A DNA stretch of 64,000 bases from Bacillus sp. V3-13 (GCF_002860165.1 NZ_PGUZ01000027.1:1-64000), one strand, 5' to 3'; counted from the first letter of the stretch, positions 8,381-18,506 are shown. Notes: a model not told the origin generated them from the letters alone. Translations and numbers: made by a program.

Positions 8381-9655
8381 ATGTTTCAGAAAAAAATATA
8401 TTCAGCAATTTTGTTAATTGTTATGCTTTCCATTATTGCTTTAGCAGGTTGTTCAGATTCTGACAAAAGCTCCGCAAATAATAAAGACGAAAAAGTAACG
8501 ATTAATTACTTTACTTTTTCACCGGGAACGGATCATGAAGATGATTTAAAAGAAATGATTAGTGCATTTGAGGAGCAAAACCCAAATATAAAAGTTGATT
8601 ATGAAATTGCTCCTTATGATGATTATTTTACGAAGCTGCAAACGATGATCGCAGGCGGAAACGCGCCAGATGTGTTTGAACTGAACTATGAGAACTTTGT
8701 TAGCTATGCCTCAAAGGGAGCCCTTGCTGATCTATCCGATTTTATTAAAGAAGACAAAGATTTCGACCCGTCAAAACTTAATGAAGAAGCGTACAAAGCT
8801 TATCAATATGAAGGCAAACAATATGGGATGGTTGAAAGTTTTTCTAATGTGGTGACCTTCTATAATAAAGACTTGTTCGATAAAGCAGGAGTGGAATATC
8901 CTGCAGCTGACTGGAAGTGGCAGGATGAGTTAGCAGCTGCTGAAAAGATCACCAACACCTCAGAAAACATTTGGGGCACATATGCACCAATCTCATTCCA
9001 TGAATTCTATAAGGTTATCGCACAAAACGGTGGTTCTGTCTTTAATGAAGATAAATCAAAAGTGACGATTAATAGTCCTGAGAACGCTGAGGCACTTAAA
9101 TATATGGTAGATAAAGTGAATAAACACAAAGTGAACCCATCAAAGGCTGACCTTTCTGGTCAATCTCCTGAAGATCTATTTAAAAATGGACAGATTGGTA
9201 TCTTGCATACAGGTATTTGGATGCTGGATTCTTTCAAAGATGTACCGTTTAAGTGGGATATTGCGCTTGAAGCCGGAAATACAGAAAAAGCCCATCATTT
9301 CTTTGCAAATGGTTTAGCCGTTTCAAAGGATTCAGAATCTCAAAATGCAGCTTATAAGTTTGCCCGTTTTATGAGTGCCAGCGAGGAAGCTGCAAAAATC
9401 CGTATTGCAAGCTCTTGGGAATTACCAGCCATTACAGATGAAGCGATCTTGAAGCCTTACCTCGAACAAACTCCTCCAGAGAGCAGGGAAGTTGTTTTTG
9501 AGGCGTTGGATACGCTTGTTTTGCCTCCTGTCATCGAAGACTGGAGCAAGATGAGTGACTTGATCAACATGGAATTGGAGAATGTTGTTAATGGTAAACA
9601 AACTCCTGAAGATGCATTAAAAGTAATGCAGGAAGAATTAGAGAAATTAAAATAA
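8381..9655 (+). CDS. Sugar-binding lipoprotein of the CUT1 importer
   Basis: A 424-residue extracellular solute-binding protein (family 1). The signal peptide has a lipobox LAGC with the lipid-modified Cys at residue 24, so the mature protein is anchored to the outer membrane face. The mature part begins with a Ser/Asp/Lys-rich linker, then NYFTFSPGTDHEDDLKEM. The binding-protein pattern AGGNAPDVFELNYENF is clear. RBS is AAGGGGGA. It lies directly before two GH31 enzymes and a GH13 enzyme, so the ligand is probably a branched or cyclic alpha-gluco-oligosaccharide. Confidence 0.93.
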   Translation: MFQKKIYSAILLIVMLSIIALAGCSDSDKSSANNKDEKVTINYFTFSPGTDHEDDLKEMISAFEEQNPNIKVDYEIAPYDDYFTKLQTMIAGGNAPDVFELNYENFVSYASKGALADLSDFIKEDKDFDPSKLNEEAYKAYQYEGKQYGMVESFSNVVTFYNKDLFDKAGVEYPAADWKWQDELAAAEKITNTSENIWGTYAPISFHEFYKVIAQNGGSVFNEDKSKVTINSPENAEALKYMVDKVNKHKVNPSKADLSGQSPEDLFKNGQIGILHTGIWMLDSFKDVPFKWDIALEAGNTEKAHHFFANGLAVSKDSESQNAAYKFARFMSASEEAAKIRIASSWELPAITDEAILKPYLEQTPPESREVVFEALDTLVLPPVIEDWSKMSDLINMELENVVNGKQTPEDALKVMQEELEKLK

Positions 9656-9722
9656 AGAAAATTGCAGAGGGATATGGGTGTTTGAACTCATATCCTTTTC
9701 AATCCATATAGAAGGGGAGAGA

Positions 9723-12700
9723 ATGATGGATGACAGATCTTACTACAGTACTATGTTAAAAGTCCACTTAGCCCAACTAAATAACGATTATTCAGCTTCA
9801 GAAAGACTACTCCTGAATCATATGCCAGTTCTCGATAGAGATAGCATTTACTTGGTCGCCACATGGCTCTGGAATTTGCAGAACCATCTGAAAAAAGACA
9901 AGGAGAGTGCAAATTTAAGAAGTTTACAGATTGATCCCTATGTGACTTTTCTTGTCGAGAACTGGAAGAATCCTTTTGATCGAGTTTGGAACGACGGCAG
10001 GATAGATATCCACGTTTCCAATATTGGAATGGTTCATGCTGCTTTACTTGAAACGAAGAACAATTCAAACCAATACGCTCTTCAAAAAACAATTACAGAA
10101 ATAAGAGATTTTGTGTTTGATTCCCTTCTATCGGGTGGAATGTTACTAAATGCATTAGAAGACAGAGAAGTTTCCCCTGATATCCAGGCTGCTGTTCTTC
10201 CATACGGACTATTTTCTCCAGAGGATTTAATCGTGGTTGAATCGGTAGCACAGATTGAAAAGCAGTTAACTACAAAAAAAGGGGTCTTTGAGGCATCCGG
10301 CCAAAATAGAGAATCTTCTGCTGCAACAGCCTGGCTGTCTTTATATTTTTTGGAAAAAGGCAATCTTGATAAGGCAAATACCTATTTAGAAATGGCACGG
10401 AAACTCCAAACTAAACAAGCATGTTCACTAGGAGAAGTGCTAATAGAGATTATCAAGTACTATCAAGCAGATACTTTTAGAGAGCTGCAAATAATACATA
10501 AGCCTTACGGCAACGAAAATATATACGAACCTCAGTTGACAGAAAGGAATCCTCACTATCCTGCTGTCGATGAACCGACAAGAGTAGCCTGTCAGGTTTG
10601 GCCCGCAGGGGAAGAGGATCAAATTTTGTTAACTGTCAGGTCTGACGGTGATGAAATTATCCAATGCAGTGAAATGAATAAAAAATATATTCAAGACAAA
10701 GATGTTTCCGTATGGGCCGGCCAGATTATGCCGCTGAAAGAACAGAAAATGTATACTTATGAATTTACAGCATACAAAAGCGGGGAAAAATTAGTCAATT
10801 CAGAACCCTTTGCATTCGAGCTTTTAAAACGCCGTAGCTTGGAAAATATCACTTTATATAAAAAATCAGAGAATGAGGTGGTATTAATATGCAGTGATGA
10901 AGAGGGCTTCTCACTTCAATTAAATCTCGGTTTTATAGGAAATGAATTTTACTTTCATTTTGATGGGGTTATAAAAGAGGAAGGTGATCACGTTGAGCAT
11001 AATCCAAAGGAGGTTTCAATAGGATCACGCGCAAACGAATTGACATTGGATATTATAACTAACCCTTTTTCTGTCGAAATCAAAAAATCAAATGTGACGA
11101 TTCTAAAATCCCATGATTTTCTTTCCTTTATAGATTGTACAACGGATGGAAAGTTAAAGATAAGGGATTTAACCCTTCATTTTAATACACCGGCAGATGA
11201 ACGGTTTTATGGTTTCGGTGAGAGATATAACGAAGTGGAACAGCGCGGAAATATCATCGATTGTTATGTATATAACCAATACCGGGACCAAGGAACAAGA
11301 ACTTATATGCCCGTTCCTTTTTACATGAGTTCTTTAGGCTATGGCTTGGCAGTCAATACAAACAGATATACAAAGTTTGATTTAGCACATTCATTAAAGG
11401 ATGCCCTTTCAATAACGGCTCGCCTATCCGAAAAAGAACAAAAATTATCACTTTCAGCTTTTTTTGGAACGCCAAAAGAAATAATTCAAGATTTTACTTC
11501 TAAAACAGGAAAGCCTGTCTTGCCGCCTGTATGGTCCTTTGGTCCGTGGATGTCGAGTAATAACTGGGACCGGGATACTGTTGTACGTGCAGAAGTTGAA
11601 AAGACCAATCAATATAAGATTCCGGCAACCGTTTTAGTTTTAGAACAGTGGAGCGATGAGACCACGTATTATATGTTTAATGATGCTCAATATGAGGTTA
11701 AACCAGGAGAAGCAAGTCATTCATATGAAGAAATGGATTTTCCTGAATGGGGACGCTGGCCAAATCCCCGGGAGCTGATAGATTACTTGCATGATAACGG
11801 GTTAAAAGTGCTGCTGTGGCAAATTCCAATCCAAAAATATTTAAACCGGCAGACTCACCCACAAAAGGACATAGATGAGCGCTACATGATCGAAAAAGGC
11901 TTCATTGTGAAAAAGGCGGATGGAACACCATACAGAATGCCTGAAGGCTGGTTTAAGGAAAGCTTGCTTATGGACTTTTCCAATGAGCAAGGCAAGGAAT
12001 GGTGGTTTAATAAACGAAAATATTTGCTGGAAATCGGAGTGGATGGGTTTAAAACTGATGGTGGGGAATTTGTATTTGGTGAGAATCTGATTTTTGCAGA
12101 CGGTAAAAAGGGCGATGAGATGAGAAATCTTTATCCAAATGACTATATTGAGGCATATTATGAGTTTGCCACCACATACAGGAAAGGGGATGCGATGACC
12201 TTCAGCCGTGCAGGTTACATGGGAGCGCAAAATTTCCCGGCACATTGGGCAGGTGACGAGCGTTCAACTTTTGAAGCGTTCAGGCGGTCACTTGCCGCCG
12301 GTATATCATCGGGTATGTCAGGCATCCCGTTCTGGGGGTGGGATTTAGCTGGCTTCAATGGAGATATCCCTTCCGCAGAATTGTTTGTGCGTTCTGCTGC
12401 AATGGCAGCTTTTTGCCCAATTATGCAGTACCATGCTGAAAGTAAAGGGGAGTTTAATCAGGACCGCACCCCGTGGAATATCGCTGAACGAACTAAACAG
12501 AGTGTGGCGCTGGAAGGATACAGATTTTATGCGAACGTCCGGATGAACCTGCTCCCTTATATATGGAATGAAGCAAAAAGGACAAGTGAATCGGGAATTC
12601 CATTGATGAGGTCCTTGTTTATGGAATATCCTGAAGATCCTCGTGCAGAGGGAGTGTTTGACCAGTACCTGTTTGGGTCGTCCTTAATGGTCGCGCCAGT

Positions 12701-13130
12701 TACTGAAGAAGGGGCTGCCTCAAGAATGGTCTATTTTCCAAAAGGTAAATGGTTCGACCTGTGGAGCGGGGAAAGCATCATTGGCCCGGCTTTCCAAAAT
12801 GTTCATTCACCGCTAACGCATATTCCTGTTTATGTGAAATCCGGTTCTGTTATTTTGCTGAATGCAGATGATTCTCTTGAATTAGGATCATGGGTGTCCA
12901 ATGACATTTCCCGTTATGTTAAACCGGTCCTGCGCCTTTATTTAGAAAACGGTGTATCTGAAAACATCACAGATCATTTAAATAACCAGTGGAATGTTCG
13001 CATCACAGAGGAATTGGAGCACTGGAATGTGAAAATTGAAGGCCCGGCTTTGCAATACAATGTGAAAATTCCTGAAGGAGTAAACCCTCAAGGGAAAAAG
13101 GTCTTTATAAACGGAGAGAAATTAACCTAA
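9723..13130 (+). CDS. Large intracellular GH31 enzyme with N-terminal helical (GH15-like) extension
   Basis: About 1135 residues. GH31 sequence occupies roughly residues 380-1130: the N-terminal beta domain with YGFGERYNEVEQRG, the barrel with nucleophile region GFKTDGGEF (Asp about 779) and acid/base region HWAGDERS (Asp about 845). KTDGGE rather than WxDMNE places it with alpha-xylosidase/6-alpha-glucosyltransferase-type members. The first 280 residues are a helical extension; segments such as AATAWLSLYFLEKGNLDKA recall six-hairpin glucoamylase-like domains without a visible catalytic acid. No signal peptide. The start at 9723 or 9726 is chosen because AAGGGGAG lies just upstream; the frame is open from 9678. 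As I recall, Listeria Lmo0182 has similar length and position. Substrate is inferred, not shown. Confidence 0.88.
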   Translation: MMDDRSYYSTMLKVHLAQLNNDYSASERLLLNHMPVLDRDSIYLVATWLWNLQNHLKKDKESANLRSLQIDPYVTFLVENWKNPFDRVWNDGRIDIHVSNIGMVHAALLETKNNSNQYALQKTITEIRDFVFDSLLSGGMLLNALEDREVSPDIQAAVLPYGLFSPEDLIVVESVAQIEKQLTTKKGVFEASGQNRESSAATAWLSLYFLEKGNLDKANTYLEMARKLQTKQACSLGEVLIEIIKYYQADTFRELQIIHKPYGNENIYEPQLTERNPHYPAVDEPTRVACQVWPAGEEDQILLTVRSDGDEIIQCSEMNKKYIQDKDVSVWAGQIMPLKEQKMYTYEFTAYKSGEKLVNSEPFAFELLKRRSLENITLYKKSENEVVLICSDEEGFSLQLNLGFIGNEFYFHFDGVIKEEGDHVEHNPKEVSIGSRANELTLDIITNPFSVEIKKSNVTILKSHDFLSFIDCTTDGKLKIRDLTLHFNTPADERFYGFGERYNEVEQRGNIIDCYVYNQYRDQGTRTYMPVPFYMSSLGYGLAVNTNRYTKFDLAHSLKDALSITARLSEKEQKLSLSAFFGTPKEIIQDFTSKTGKPVLPPVWSFGPWMSSNNWDRDTVVRAEVEKTNQYKIPATVLVLEQWSDETTYYMFNDAQYEVKPGEASHSYEEMDFPEWGRWPNPRELIDYLHDNGLKVLLWQIPIQKYLNRQTHPQKDIDERYMIEKGFIVKKADGTPYRMPEGWFKESLLMDFSNEQGKEWWFNKRKYLLEIGVDGFKTDGGEFVFGENLIFADGKKGDEMRNLYPNDYIEAYYEFATTYRKGDAMTFSRAGYMGAQNFPAHWAGDERSTFEAFRRSLAAGISSGMSGIPFWGWDLAGFNGDIPSAELFVRSAAMAAFCPIMQYHAESKGEFNQDRTPWNIAERTKQSVALEGYRFYANVRMNLLPYIWNEAKRTSESGIPLMRSLFMEYPEDPRAEGVFDQYLFGSSLMVAPVTEEGAASRMVYFPKGKWFDLWSGESIIGPAFQNVHSPLTHIPVYVKSGSVILLNADDSLELGSWVSNDISRYVKPVLRLYLENGVSENITDHLNNQWNVRITEELEHWNVKIEGPALQYNVKIPEGVNPQGKKVFINGEKLT

Positions 13131-13147
13131 AAAAGGGAGGAATTGCT

Positions 13148-15484
13148 TTGTTAGACACAACAAGTTTTGCCATCCTGCCTTCAGAAGAAAAAGCAGATAG
13201 GGAACCGAGACGAACTGTTGGTTCTGTTAAGTTTTATAGCTGGGAAAATAATAAATTAACAGGAAAACTTGAGCATGGTGAGTTTTTGATTTACTTCGCT
13301 GAAAAAAAGATTCCGAGAATTATAGTAAATCCCTTTGGGGAGGTAAATCTGTCCTCAAGTATTGCCATATGTTTGCCGGAAGTGCCTCTTGGAGCTTCTT
13401 TTGAGGATCTTCCCGGCTGTCTGCATGTAAAAAATGAATTTGTGGAAATTGAAATAGGAAAAAATCCATTCACGATTACGATCTTGAATCATAAGAAGGC
13501 AATTTTCAAATCAGAGTCCCCATTTGCGTTGTACAAAAATAACGGGGAAGTATCTTTTGATGTCAAGATGGATCCACAGGATGCTTTCTATGGGTTTGGG
13601 GAAAAGACCGGGTTTTTAAATAAAAGGGGTTCGACATTGTCTATGTGGAATACAGATGTTTATGCACCCCATAATAAAGATACAGTTGAACTTTATCAGT
13701 CCATACCTTATTTTATCGTTCACAGCCAGTACCGGTCTTATGGTCTTTTTTTTGATAATACTTTCAGAACCGAATTTGATACACAGACCTGTTCCAATAA
13801 ATACAGTGCAACTGCAGCAGGTGGACAGATCGATTTTTATGTTTTGGCCGGCGAGAATTTAAAGGAAATTACGGGGCTCTACACTGAACTTACAGGAAAA
13901 ATAAACCTACCTCCGAAATGGGCGATTGGCTACCACCAATCCCGCTACAGCTATAAATCGGAACAAGAGGTAATGGAGGTTGTCAATCGTTTTAAAAGTG
14001 AAGGAATTCCACTTGATTGTATCTTTTTCGACATTCATTATATGAAAGAATACCGTGTTTTCACGTTTGATAAAAACCAATTTCCGCAACCCGGTCATTT
14101 GATTAAATCATTGGCCGATGAAGGCATAAAGGTAGTGCCGATTGTTGACCCGGGTGTCAAAAAAGATGTCTTATATCCTGTTTATCAGGAAGGGGTTAAT
14201 AAAGGTTATTTTTGTAAGTACCTCGACGGGCAATTATATTATGGGGAAGTTTGGCCCGGAATCAGTGCGTTTCCTGATTTTATGAACTCCAGTGTAAGAA
14301 GCTGGTTGGGCAATTTGCACAAATATTATACGGACTTAGGTGTAGAAGGAATCTGGAACGACATGAACGAACCGTCAGTTTTCAATGAAAGTAAAACGAT
14401 GGATTTGGATGTTGTACATGATGTAGACGGCGTTATTAAACCACATCTTGAGATGCATAATACCTATGGCTTGTTTATGAGTAAAGCCACTGCGGAGGGG
14501 CTTGCCGAATTGTTACCTGATAAGCGTACTTTTGTGCTGACCAGGGCAGGTTATGCAGGCATTCAAAGGTATGCTGCAGTATGGACAGGAGATAACCGAA
14601 GCCACTGGGAGCATCTTGAAATGTCTCTGCCCATGATTATGAACCTGGGAATGTCAGGAGTGGCTTTTACAGGTACGGATGTGGGAGGCTTTTCTTCTGA
14701 TTGCACCCCCGAACTGTTAATAAGGTGGACCCAGGTTGGAGCGTTCATGCCTTATTTTAGGAATCATAGCGTGCAGGGTAGCATTCATCAGGAACCATGG
14801 GTGTTTGGAGAAGCGACAAGCGCAATCGTCAAAAAGTATATTCAGCTCCGATATAAATGGCTGCCATATCTCTATTCTTTGTTTTATGAATCTGCGCGGA
14901 CCGGGCTTCCAATTGTCCGCCCCCTTGTATTGGAATATCCGGAAGATGAGAACACCTTTAATTGCAGTGACCAGTTTATGTTAGGAAGCCAGGTATTGAT
15001 TGCACCTATATTAAGACCTGGAGTAACACACCGGTCAGTTTATTTGCCAGAAGGGAATTGGTATGATTATTGGACTAAAGAAGTGTACCGGGGCGGTAAG
15101 CATATTTTGGTTGAAGGAAAGTTGGATGTTCTGCCCATTTTTATTAAAGAAGGGAGCATCATTCCGATAGGATCGGATATTCAAAACACAAGTGAAGAAC
15201 AAACCTTACACTTGGAAGTTTACGCAGGACCTGGAGCTGTGTTTGATTTATATGAAGATGATGGCGCGTCAGTTCGTTATCGTGACGGTATATATGCTAT
15301 TACGAATATCAAGACAAAAATCGAAGGCGACCGTTTGAAAATCGAAGTGAAGGTTAACGGAGATCCTTCATTGAAAAGCCGGATAGAGCAGGTGCAGGTT
15401 TTTGGATTCCCGGGAGATATAAAAATCGAAAATCTATCAGACACAAGGGAGAAAGTGGAATGGAAAATAGAGAGACGTTGTTAA
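13148..15484 (+). CDS. Intracellular GH31 alpha-glucosidase / cycloalternan-type hydrolase
   Basis: A 778-residue GH31 enzyme with canonical signatures: N-terminal YGFGEKTGFLNKRG, nucleophile motif GIWNDMNEPSVF (Asp405) and acid/base motif WTGDNRSHWEHL (Asp482). It hydrolyses or transfers terminal alpha-glucosyl groups with retention. No signal peptide, so cytoplasmic. It starts at TTG with GGGAGG eight bases upstream, 17 bases after the first GH31 gene. Its 3-prime end overlaps the GH13 gene by 25 bases. Length and position match the second GH31 gene of the Listeria lmo0178-lmo0184 cluster as I recall it, supporting a role in opening cyclic or branched alpha-glucans after import. Confidence 0.92.
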   Translation: MLDTTSFAILPSEEKADREPRRTVGSVKFYSWENNKLTGKLEHGEFLIYFAEKKIPRIIVNPFGEVNLSSSIAICLPEVPLGASFEDLPGCLHVKNEFVEIEIGKNPFTITILNHKKAIFKSESPFALYKNNGEVSFDVKMDPQDAFYGFGEKTGFLNKRGSTLSMWNTDVYAPHNKDTVELYQSIPYFIVHSQYRSYGLFFDNTFRTEFDTQTCSNKYSATAAGGQIDFYVLAGENLKEITGLYTELTGKINLPPKWAIGYHQSRYSYKSEQEVMEVVNRFKSEGIPLDCIFFDIHYMKEYRVFTFDKNQFPQPGHLIKSLADEGIKVVPIVDPGVKKDVLYPVYQEGVNKGYFCKYLDGQLYYGEVWPGISAFPDFMNSSVRSWLGNLHKYYTDLGVEGIWNDMNEPSVFNESKTMDLDVVHDVDGVIKPHLEMHNTYGLFMSKATAEGLAELLPDKRTFVLTRAGYAGIQRYAAVWTGDNRSHWEHLEMSLPMIMNLGMSGVAFTGTDVGGFSSDCTPELLIRWTQVGAFMPYFRNHSVQGSIHQEPWVFGEATSAIVKKYIQLRYKWLPYLYSLFYESARTGLPIVRPLVLEYPEDENTFNCSDQFMLGSQVLIAPILRPGVTHRSVYLPEGNWYDYWTKEVYRGGKHILVEGKLDVLPIFIKEGSIIPIGSDIQNTSEEQTLHLEVYAGPGAVFDLYEDDGASVRYRDGIYAITNIKTKIEGDRLKIEVKVNGDPSLKSRIEQVQVFGFPGDIKIENLSDTREKVEWKIERRC

Positions 15485-17178
15485 TGGAACAGGCGAAGAA
15501 TGATCAGGAGTGGTGGAAAAAAAGCGTCGTTTATCAAATTTATCCAAGGAGTTTTTATGATTCCAACGGAGATGGTATAGGCGATATCCCGGGGATTACC
15601 GAAAAACTCGATTATTTGAAACAACTGGGTATTGATGTTATTTGGCTGAGCCCGATTTATGATTCTCCCAACGATGATAATGGATACGACATTCGTGACT
15701 ACTATCAGATTATGAACGAGTTTGGAACCATGGAGGATTTTGACAGGCTTCTTGAAGCAGCCCATGAACGGGATCTCAAAATCATTATGGACCTTGTGGT
15801 CAACCATACTTCAGACGAACATTCATGGTTTGTAGAATCCAGGAAGGGAAAGGACAGCCATTTCAGGGATTATTATATATGGAAAGCAGGGAAAAACGGA
15901 AAAGAACCAAATAACTGGGGTTCTATCTTTAGCGGTCCTGCCTGGGAATTTGATGAAAATACAAATGAATATTATTTGCATCTGTTCTCAAAGAAACAGC
16001 CTGATTTAAACTGGGAAAACCCGGCATTAAGAGATGAAATTTATAAAATGATGAAGTTTTGGCTTGATAAAGGAATAGATGGTTTTCGAATGGATGTTAT
16101 CAATTTTATTTCAAAAGTTCCAGGTCTGCCGGATGGGGAAGTCAAGGATGGAGCACTATATGGTGATGGAGGACCTTTCTTTGTTAATGGTCCAAAAATA
16201 CATGAATACCTCCAGGAAATGAATCGTGAGGTCCTGTCCCACTATGATATTCTGACGGTTGGAGAAATGCCGGGAGTAAACACCAGTGATGCAGTGATTT
16301 ATACTAAGCCGGAAAATAAAGAAGTGAATATGATTTTTACATTCGAGCATATGAACTTGGATAATGGCCCTGCAGAAAAGTGGGATCTTAAGCCATTAAA
16401 TTTGGTTGAGTTAAAAGAAAATCTGGAGAAATGGCAAACACAATTACATGGAACAGGATGGAACAGCTTATACTGGAATAACCACGATCAGCCAAGGATA
16501 GTCTCCCGCTTTGGCAATGATACAAAATACCGGGTTGAATCGGCCAAGATGCTCGCTACCTGCTTACATATGATGCAGGGAACTCCTTACATTTATCAAG
16601 GAGAAGAAATAGGCATGACCAATGTGAAGTTTCAATCGATCGAGCAGTATAAGGACGTAGAAACAATTAATATGTATCGGGAAAAGCAAAAACAGGGTGT
16701 GCCTGTTGAACAGATTATGAAATCCATATATGCAAAAGGGAGAGATAATGCACGAACACCTATGCAGTGGAATCAAAATATCCATGGGGGTTTTACCGAA
16801 GGACGTCCTTGGTTAGAAGTAAATCCAAGGTTTATAGAAATCAATGTCGAAGAAGCCCTATTGAATAAGGAGTCTATTTTTTATCATTATCAACGTCTTA
16901 TCTCTTTAAGGAAGAAGTTAGATGTAATTACAACTGGAGATTTTAACTTACTTTATAAAGATCATCCCCAGCTGTTCGCTTATGAGAGAAGAAGTAATCG
17001 CGAACAACTGCTGGTGATGTGCAACTTTAGTGAGCACGATATGATGATTCAAGATGAAAATCTGTCAAGAAAGATCGCTGAATCGGATGTGATTGTCCAA
17101 AATTATCCTTCTGTAGTGATCGATCCATCGATAAAGTTAAGGCCATATGAAAGTATAGTTTTCTATACAAATCATTAA
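15460..17178 (+). CDS. GH13 oligo-1,6-glucosidase / alpha-glucosidase
   Basis: A 572-residue cytoplasmic GH13 enzyme beginning WWKKSVVYQIYPRSFYDSNG, typical of oligo-1,6-glucosidases. The catalytic triad is visible: nucleophile Asp212 in DGFRMDV, acid Glu269 in TVGEMPG, and transition-state Asp343 in NNHDQPR. The V-N-H-T-S-D region (DLVVNHTSDEHSWF) is also present. It cuts alpha-1,6-linked isomaltose-type products to glucose. The start at 15460 has AAGGGAG eight bases upstream even though it overlaps the previous gene; a second ATG at 15484 has a poorer site. It is the last gene of the operon; no clear terminator follows. Confidence 0.93.
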   Translation: MENRETLLMEQAKNDQEWWKKSVVYQIYPRSFYDSNGDGIGDIPGITEKLDYLKQLGIDVIWLSPIYDSPNDDNGYDIRDYYQIMNEFGTMEDFDRLLEAAHERDLKIIMDLVVNHTSDEHSWFVESRKGKDSHFRDYYIWKAGKNGKEPNNWGSIFSGPAWEFDENTNEYYLHLFSKKQPDLNWENPALRDEIYKMMKFWLDKGIDGFRMDVINFISKVPGLPDGEVKDGALYGDGGPFFVNGPKIHEYLQEMNREVLSHYDILTVGEMPGVNTSDAVIYTKPENKEVNMIFTFEHMNLDNGPAEKWDLKPLNLVELKENLEKWQTQLHGTGWNSLYWNNHDQPRIVSRFGNDTKYRVESAKMLATCLHMMQGTPYIYQGEEIGMTNVKFQSIEQYKDVETINMYREKQKQGVPVEQIMKSIYAKGRDNARTPMQWNQNIHGGFTEGRPWLEVNPRFIEINVEEALLNKESIFYHYQRLISLRKKLDVITTGDFNLLYKDHPQLFAYERRSNREQLLVMCNFSEHDMMIQDENLSRKIAESDVIVQNYPSVVIDPSIKLRPYESIVFYTNH

Positions 17179-17222
17179 CTTATCGAAGCAATTCCCGCCA
17201 TTCACCTGCGTAATTCATTGAA

Positions 17223-17336
17223 GTGTTATACAAAAAACTATCTCCAATAAATGCGGAAAATATCAGAAAAGCCCATGCATTGGTTGAGACTGGAAGCATG
17301 ATTGGAAAGGTAGTATTGGAGTATTTTGAAAAATAA
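17223..17336 (+). pseudogene. C-terminal remnant of a zinc-type (MDR) oxidoreductase
   Basis: An open stretch of 37 codons reads VLYKKLSPINAENIRKA, then HALVETGSMIGKVVLEYFEK, and stops at 17336. This is the typical C-terminus of a medium-chain quinone oxidoreductase/alcohol dehydrogenase (an IGKVVL-type ending). An in-frame stop at 17211-17213 precedes it and there is no start or RBS, so only the 3-prime tail of a lost gene remains between the GH13 gene and ada. Confidence 0.6.
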
Positions 17337-17441
17337 TTACCATAACAAGCCATATAAAAATCAATGCCTGAATTTCGGCGGCGGATCTCCTTTTAAGACA
17401 TTATAATAAGTATAAGGTAACTTTTGTTAAGGAGGCCGAGC

Positions 17442-18506
17442 ATGATCACTGCAGATAAGAGAGAATATTATCAAGCCCTGATAGAGAAAAACACGGAATA
17501 TGAAGGTGTCTTTTATGTAGGAGTCAAAACTACCGGTGTGTTCTGCCGCCCGACATGCCCTGCAAGAAAGCCGAAATTCGAGAACTGTGAATTTTTTGAA
17601 ACTGCCCAGCAAGCACTGCTGGCTTCATATCGACCCTGTAAACGTTGTCGGCCGCTATCTCATCCGAACCAGGTGTCAGAGCTTGTGCAAAAACTGGTAG
17701 AAGCGGTTGAGAAAAATCCCGAAAAACGATGGAAGGATCAAGATTTTCGGGAATTATCAGTCGATGCTTCCACAGCTCGCCGGCAGTTCAAAAAGCGGTT
17801 TGGGATGACATTTGTTGAATATGCACGGGCACGCCGGATGGGACTGGCGATGAAACAAATCAGGGAGGGCGAGGCTGTGATCGACGCACAACTTTCAACC
17901 GGATATGAATCGAGCAGCGGATTTAGGGATGCCTTTTCACGTATTATGGGGGCAGCGCCTACCATGCTCGGCCAGAGTAACATCTTAAAGGCGGCATGGC
18001 TGGATACTAAGCTCGGGCCGATGATCGCCATCGCGGACGAGGAAGCTCTTTATCTTTTGGAATTCGTGGATCGCCGCGGTTTGGAGCGGGAAGTTGAACG
18101 TCTCAGGCATAAAACAAAATCAGCGATTATTCCTGGAGAAACAGAACCGATTCGCTCGATCAAAACAGAACTGGATCAATATTTTGACGGTAAACTAACA
18201 GAGTTCAAAACACCATTATTTTTTCTTGGGTCGCCTTTTCAACGTCGGGTTTGGGATGAATTGAGAAAGATTCCTTACGGCCAAACAGTATCGTATTCCG
18301 GCCTGGCTGCAGCAATTGGCAAGCCATCCGCTTTTCGGGCCGCCGCAAATGCAAATGGCGCAAACCAACTCGCCATCATAATTCCATGTCACCGCGTCAT
18401 TAATACAAATGGAGAGCTGGGTGGCTATGCGGGTGGCCTGACCCGCAAAAAATGGCTGATTAACCATGAAGCCAAAGTACGAATAGAACATAATAGTCCA
18501 GAATAA
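17442..18506 (+). CDS. ada: Bifunctional DNA repair methyltransferase/transcriptional activator Ada
   Basis: A 354-residue three-domain Ada. The N-terminal zinc domain has FCRPTCPARKP and YRPCKRCRP; Cys35, Cys39, Cys66 and Cys69 are the zinc ligands, with Cys35 accepting methyl from phosphotriesters. An AraC-type helix-turn-helix region spans about 90-185. The C-terminal O6-methylguanine methyltransferase has the active site IIPCHRVI (Cys316) and GGYAGGLTRKKWL. A methylated N-terminus would activate its own promoter. The ATG at 17442 is chosen because a perfect AAGGAGG lies 6 bases upstream. The E. coli-like fusion in one gene differs from B. subtilis, where AdaA and AdaB are separate. A bidirectional terminator follows. 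Confidence 0.95.
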   Translation: MITADKREYYQALIEKNTEYEGVFYVGVKTTGVFCRPTCPARKPKFENCEFFETAQQALLASYRPCKRCRPLSHPNQVSELVQKLVEAVEKNPEKRWKDQDFRELSVDASTARRQFKKRFGMTFVEYARARRMGLAMKQIREGEAVIDAQLSTGYESSSGFRDAFSRIMGAAPTMLGQSNILKAAWLDTKLGPMIAIADEEALYLLEFVDRRGLEREVERLRHKTKSAIIPGETEPIRSIKTELDQYFDGKLTEFKTPLFFLGSPFQRRVWDELRKIPYGQTVSYSGLAAAIGKPSAFRAAANANGANQLAIIIPCHRVINTNGELGGYAGGLTRKKWLINHEAKVRIEHNSPE

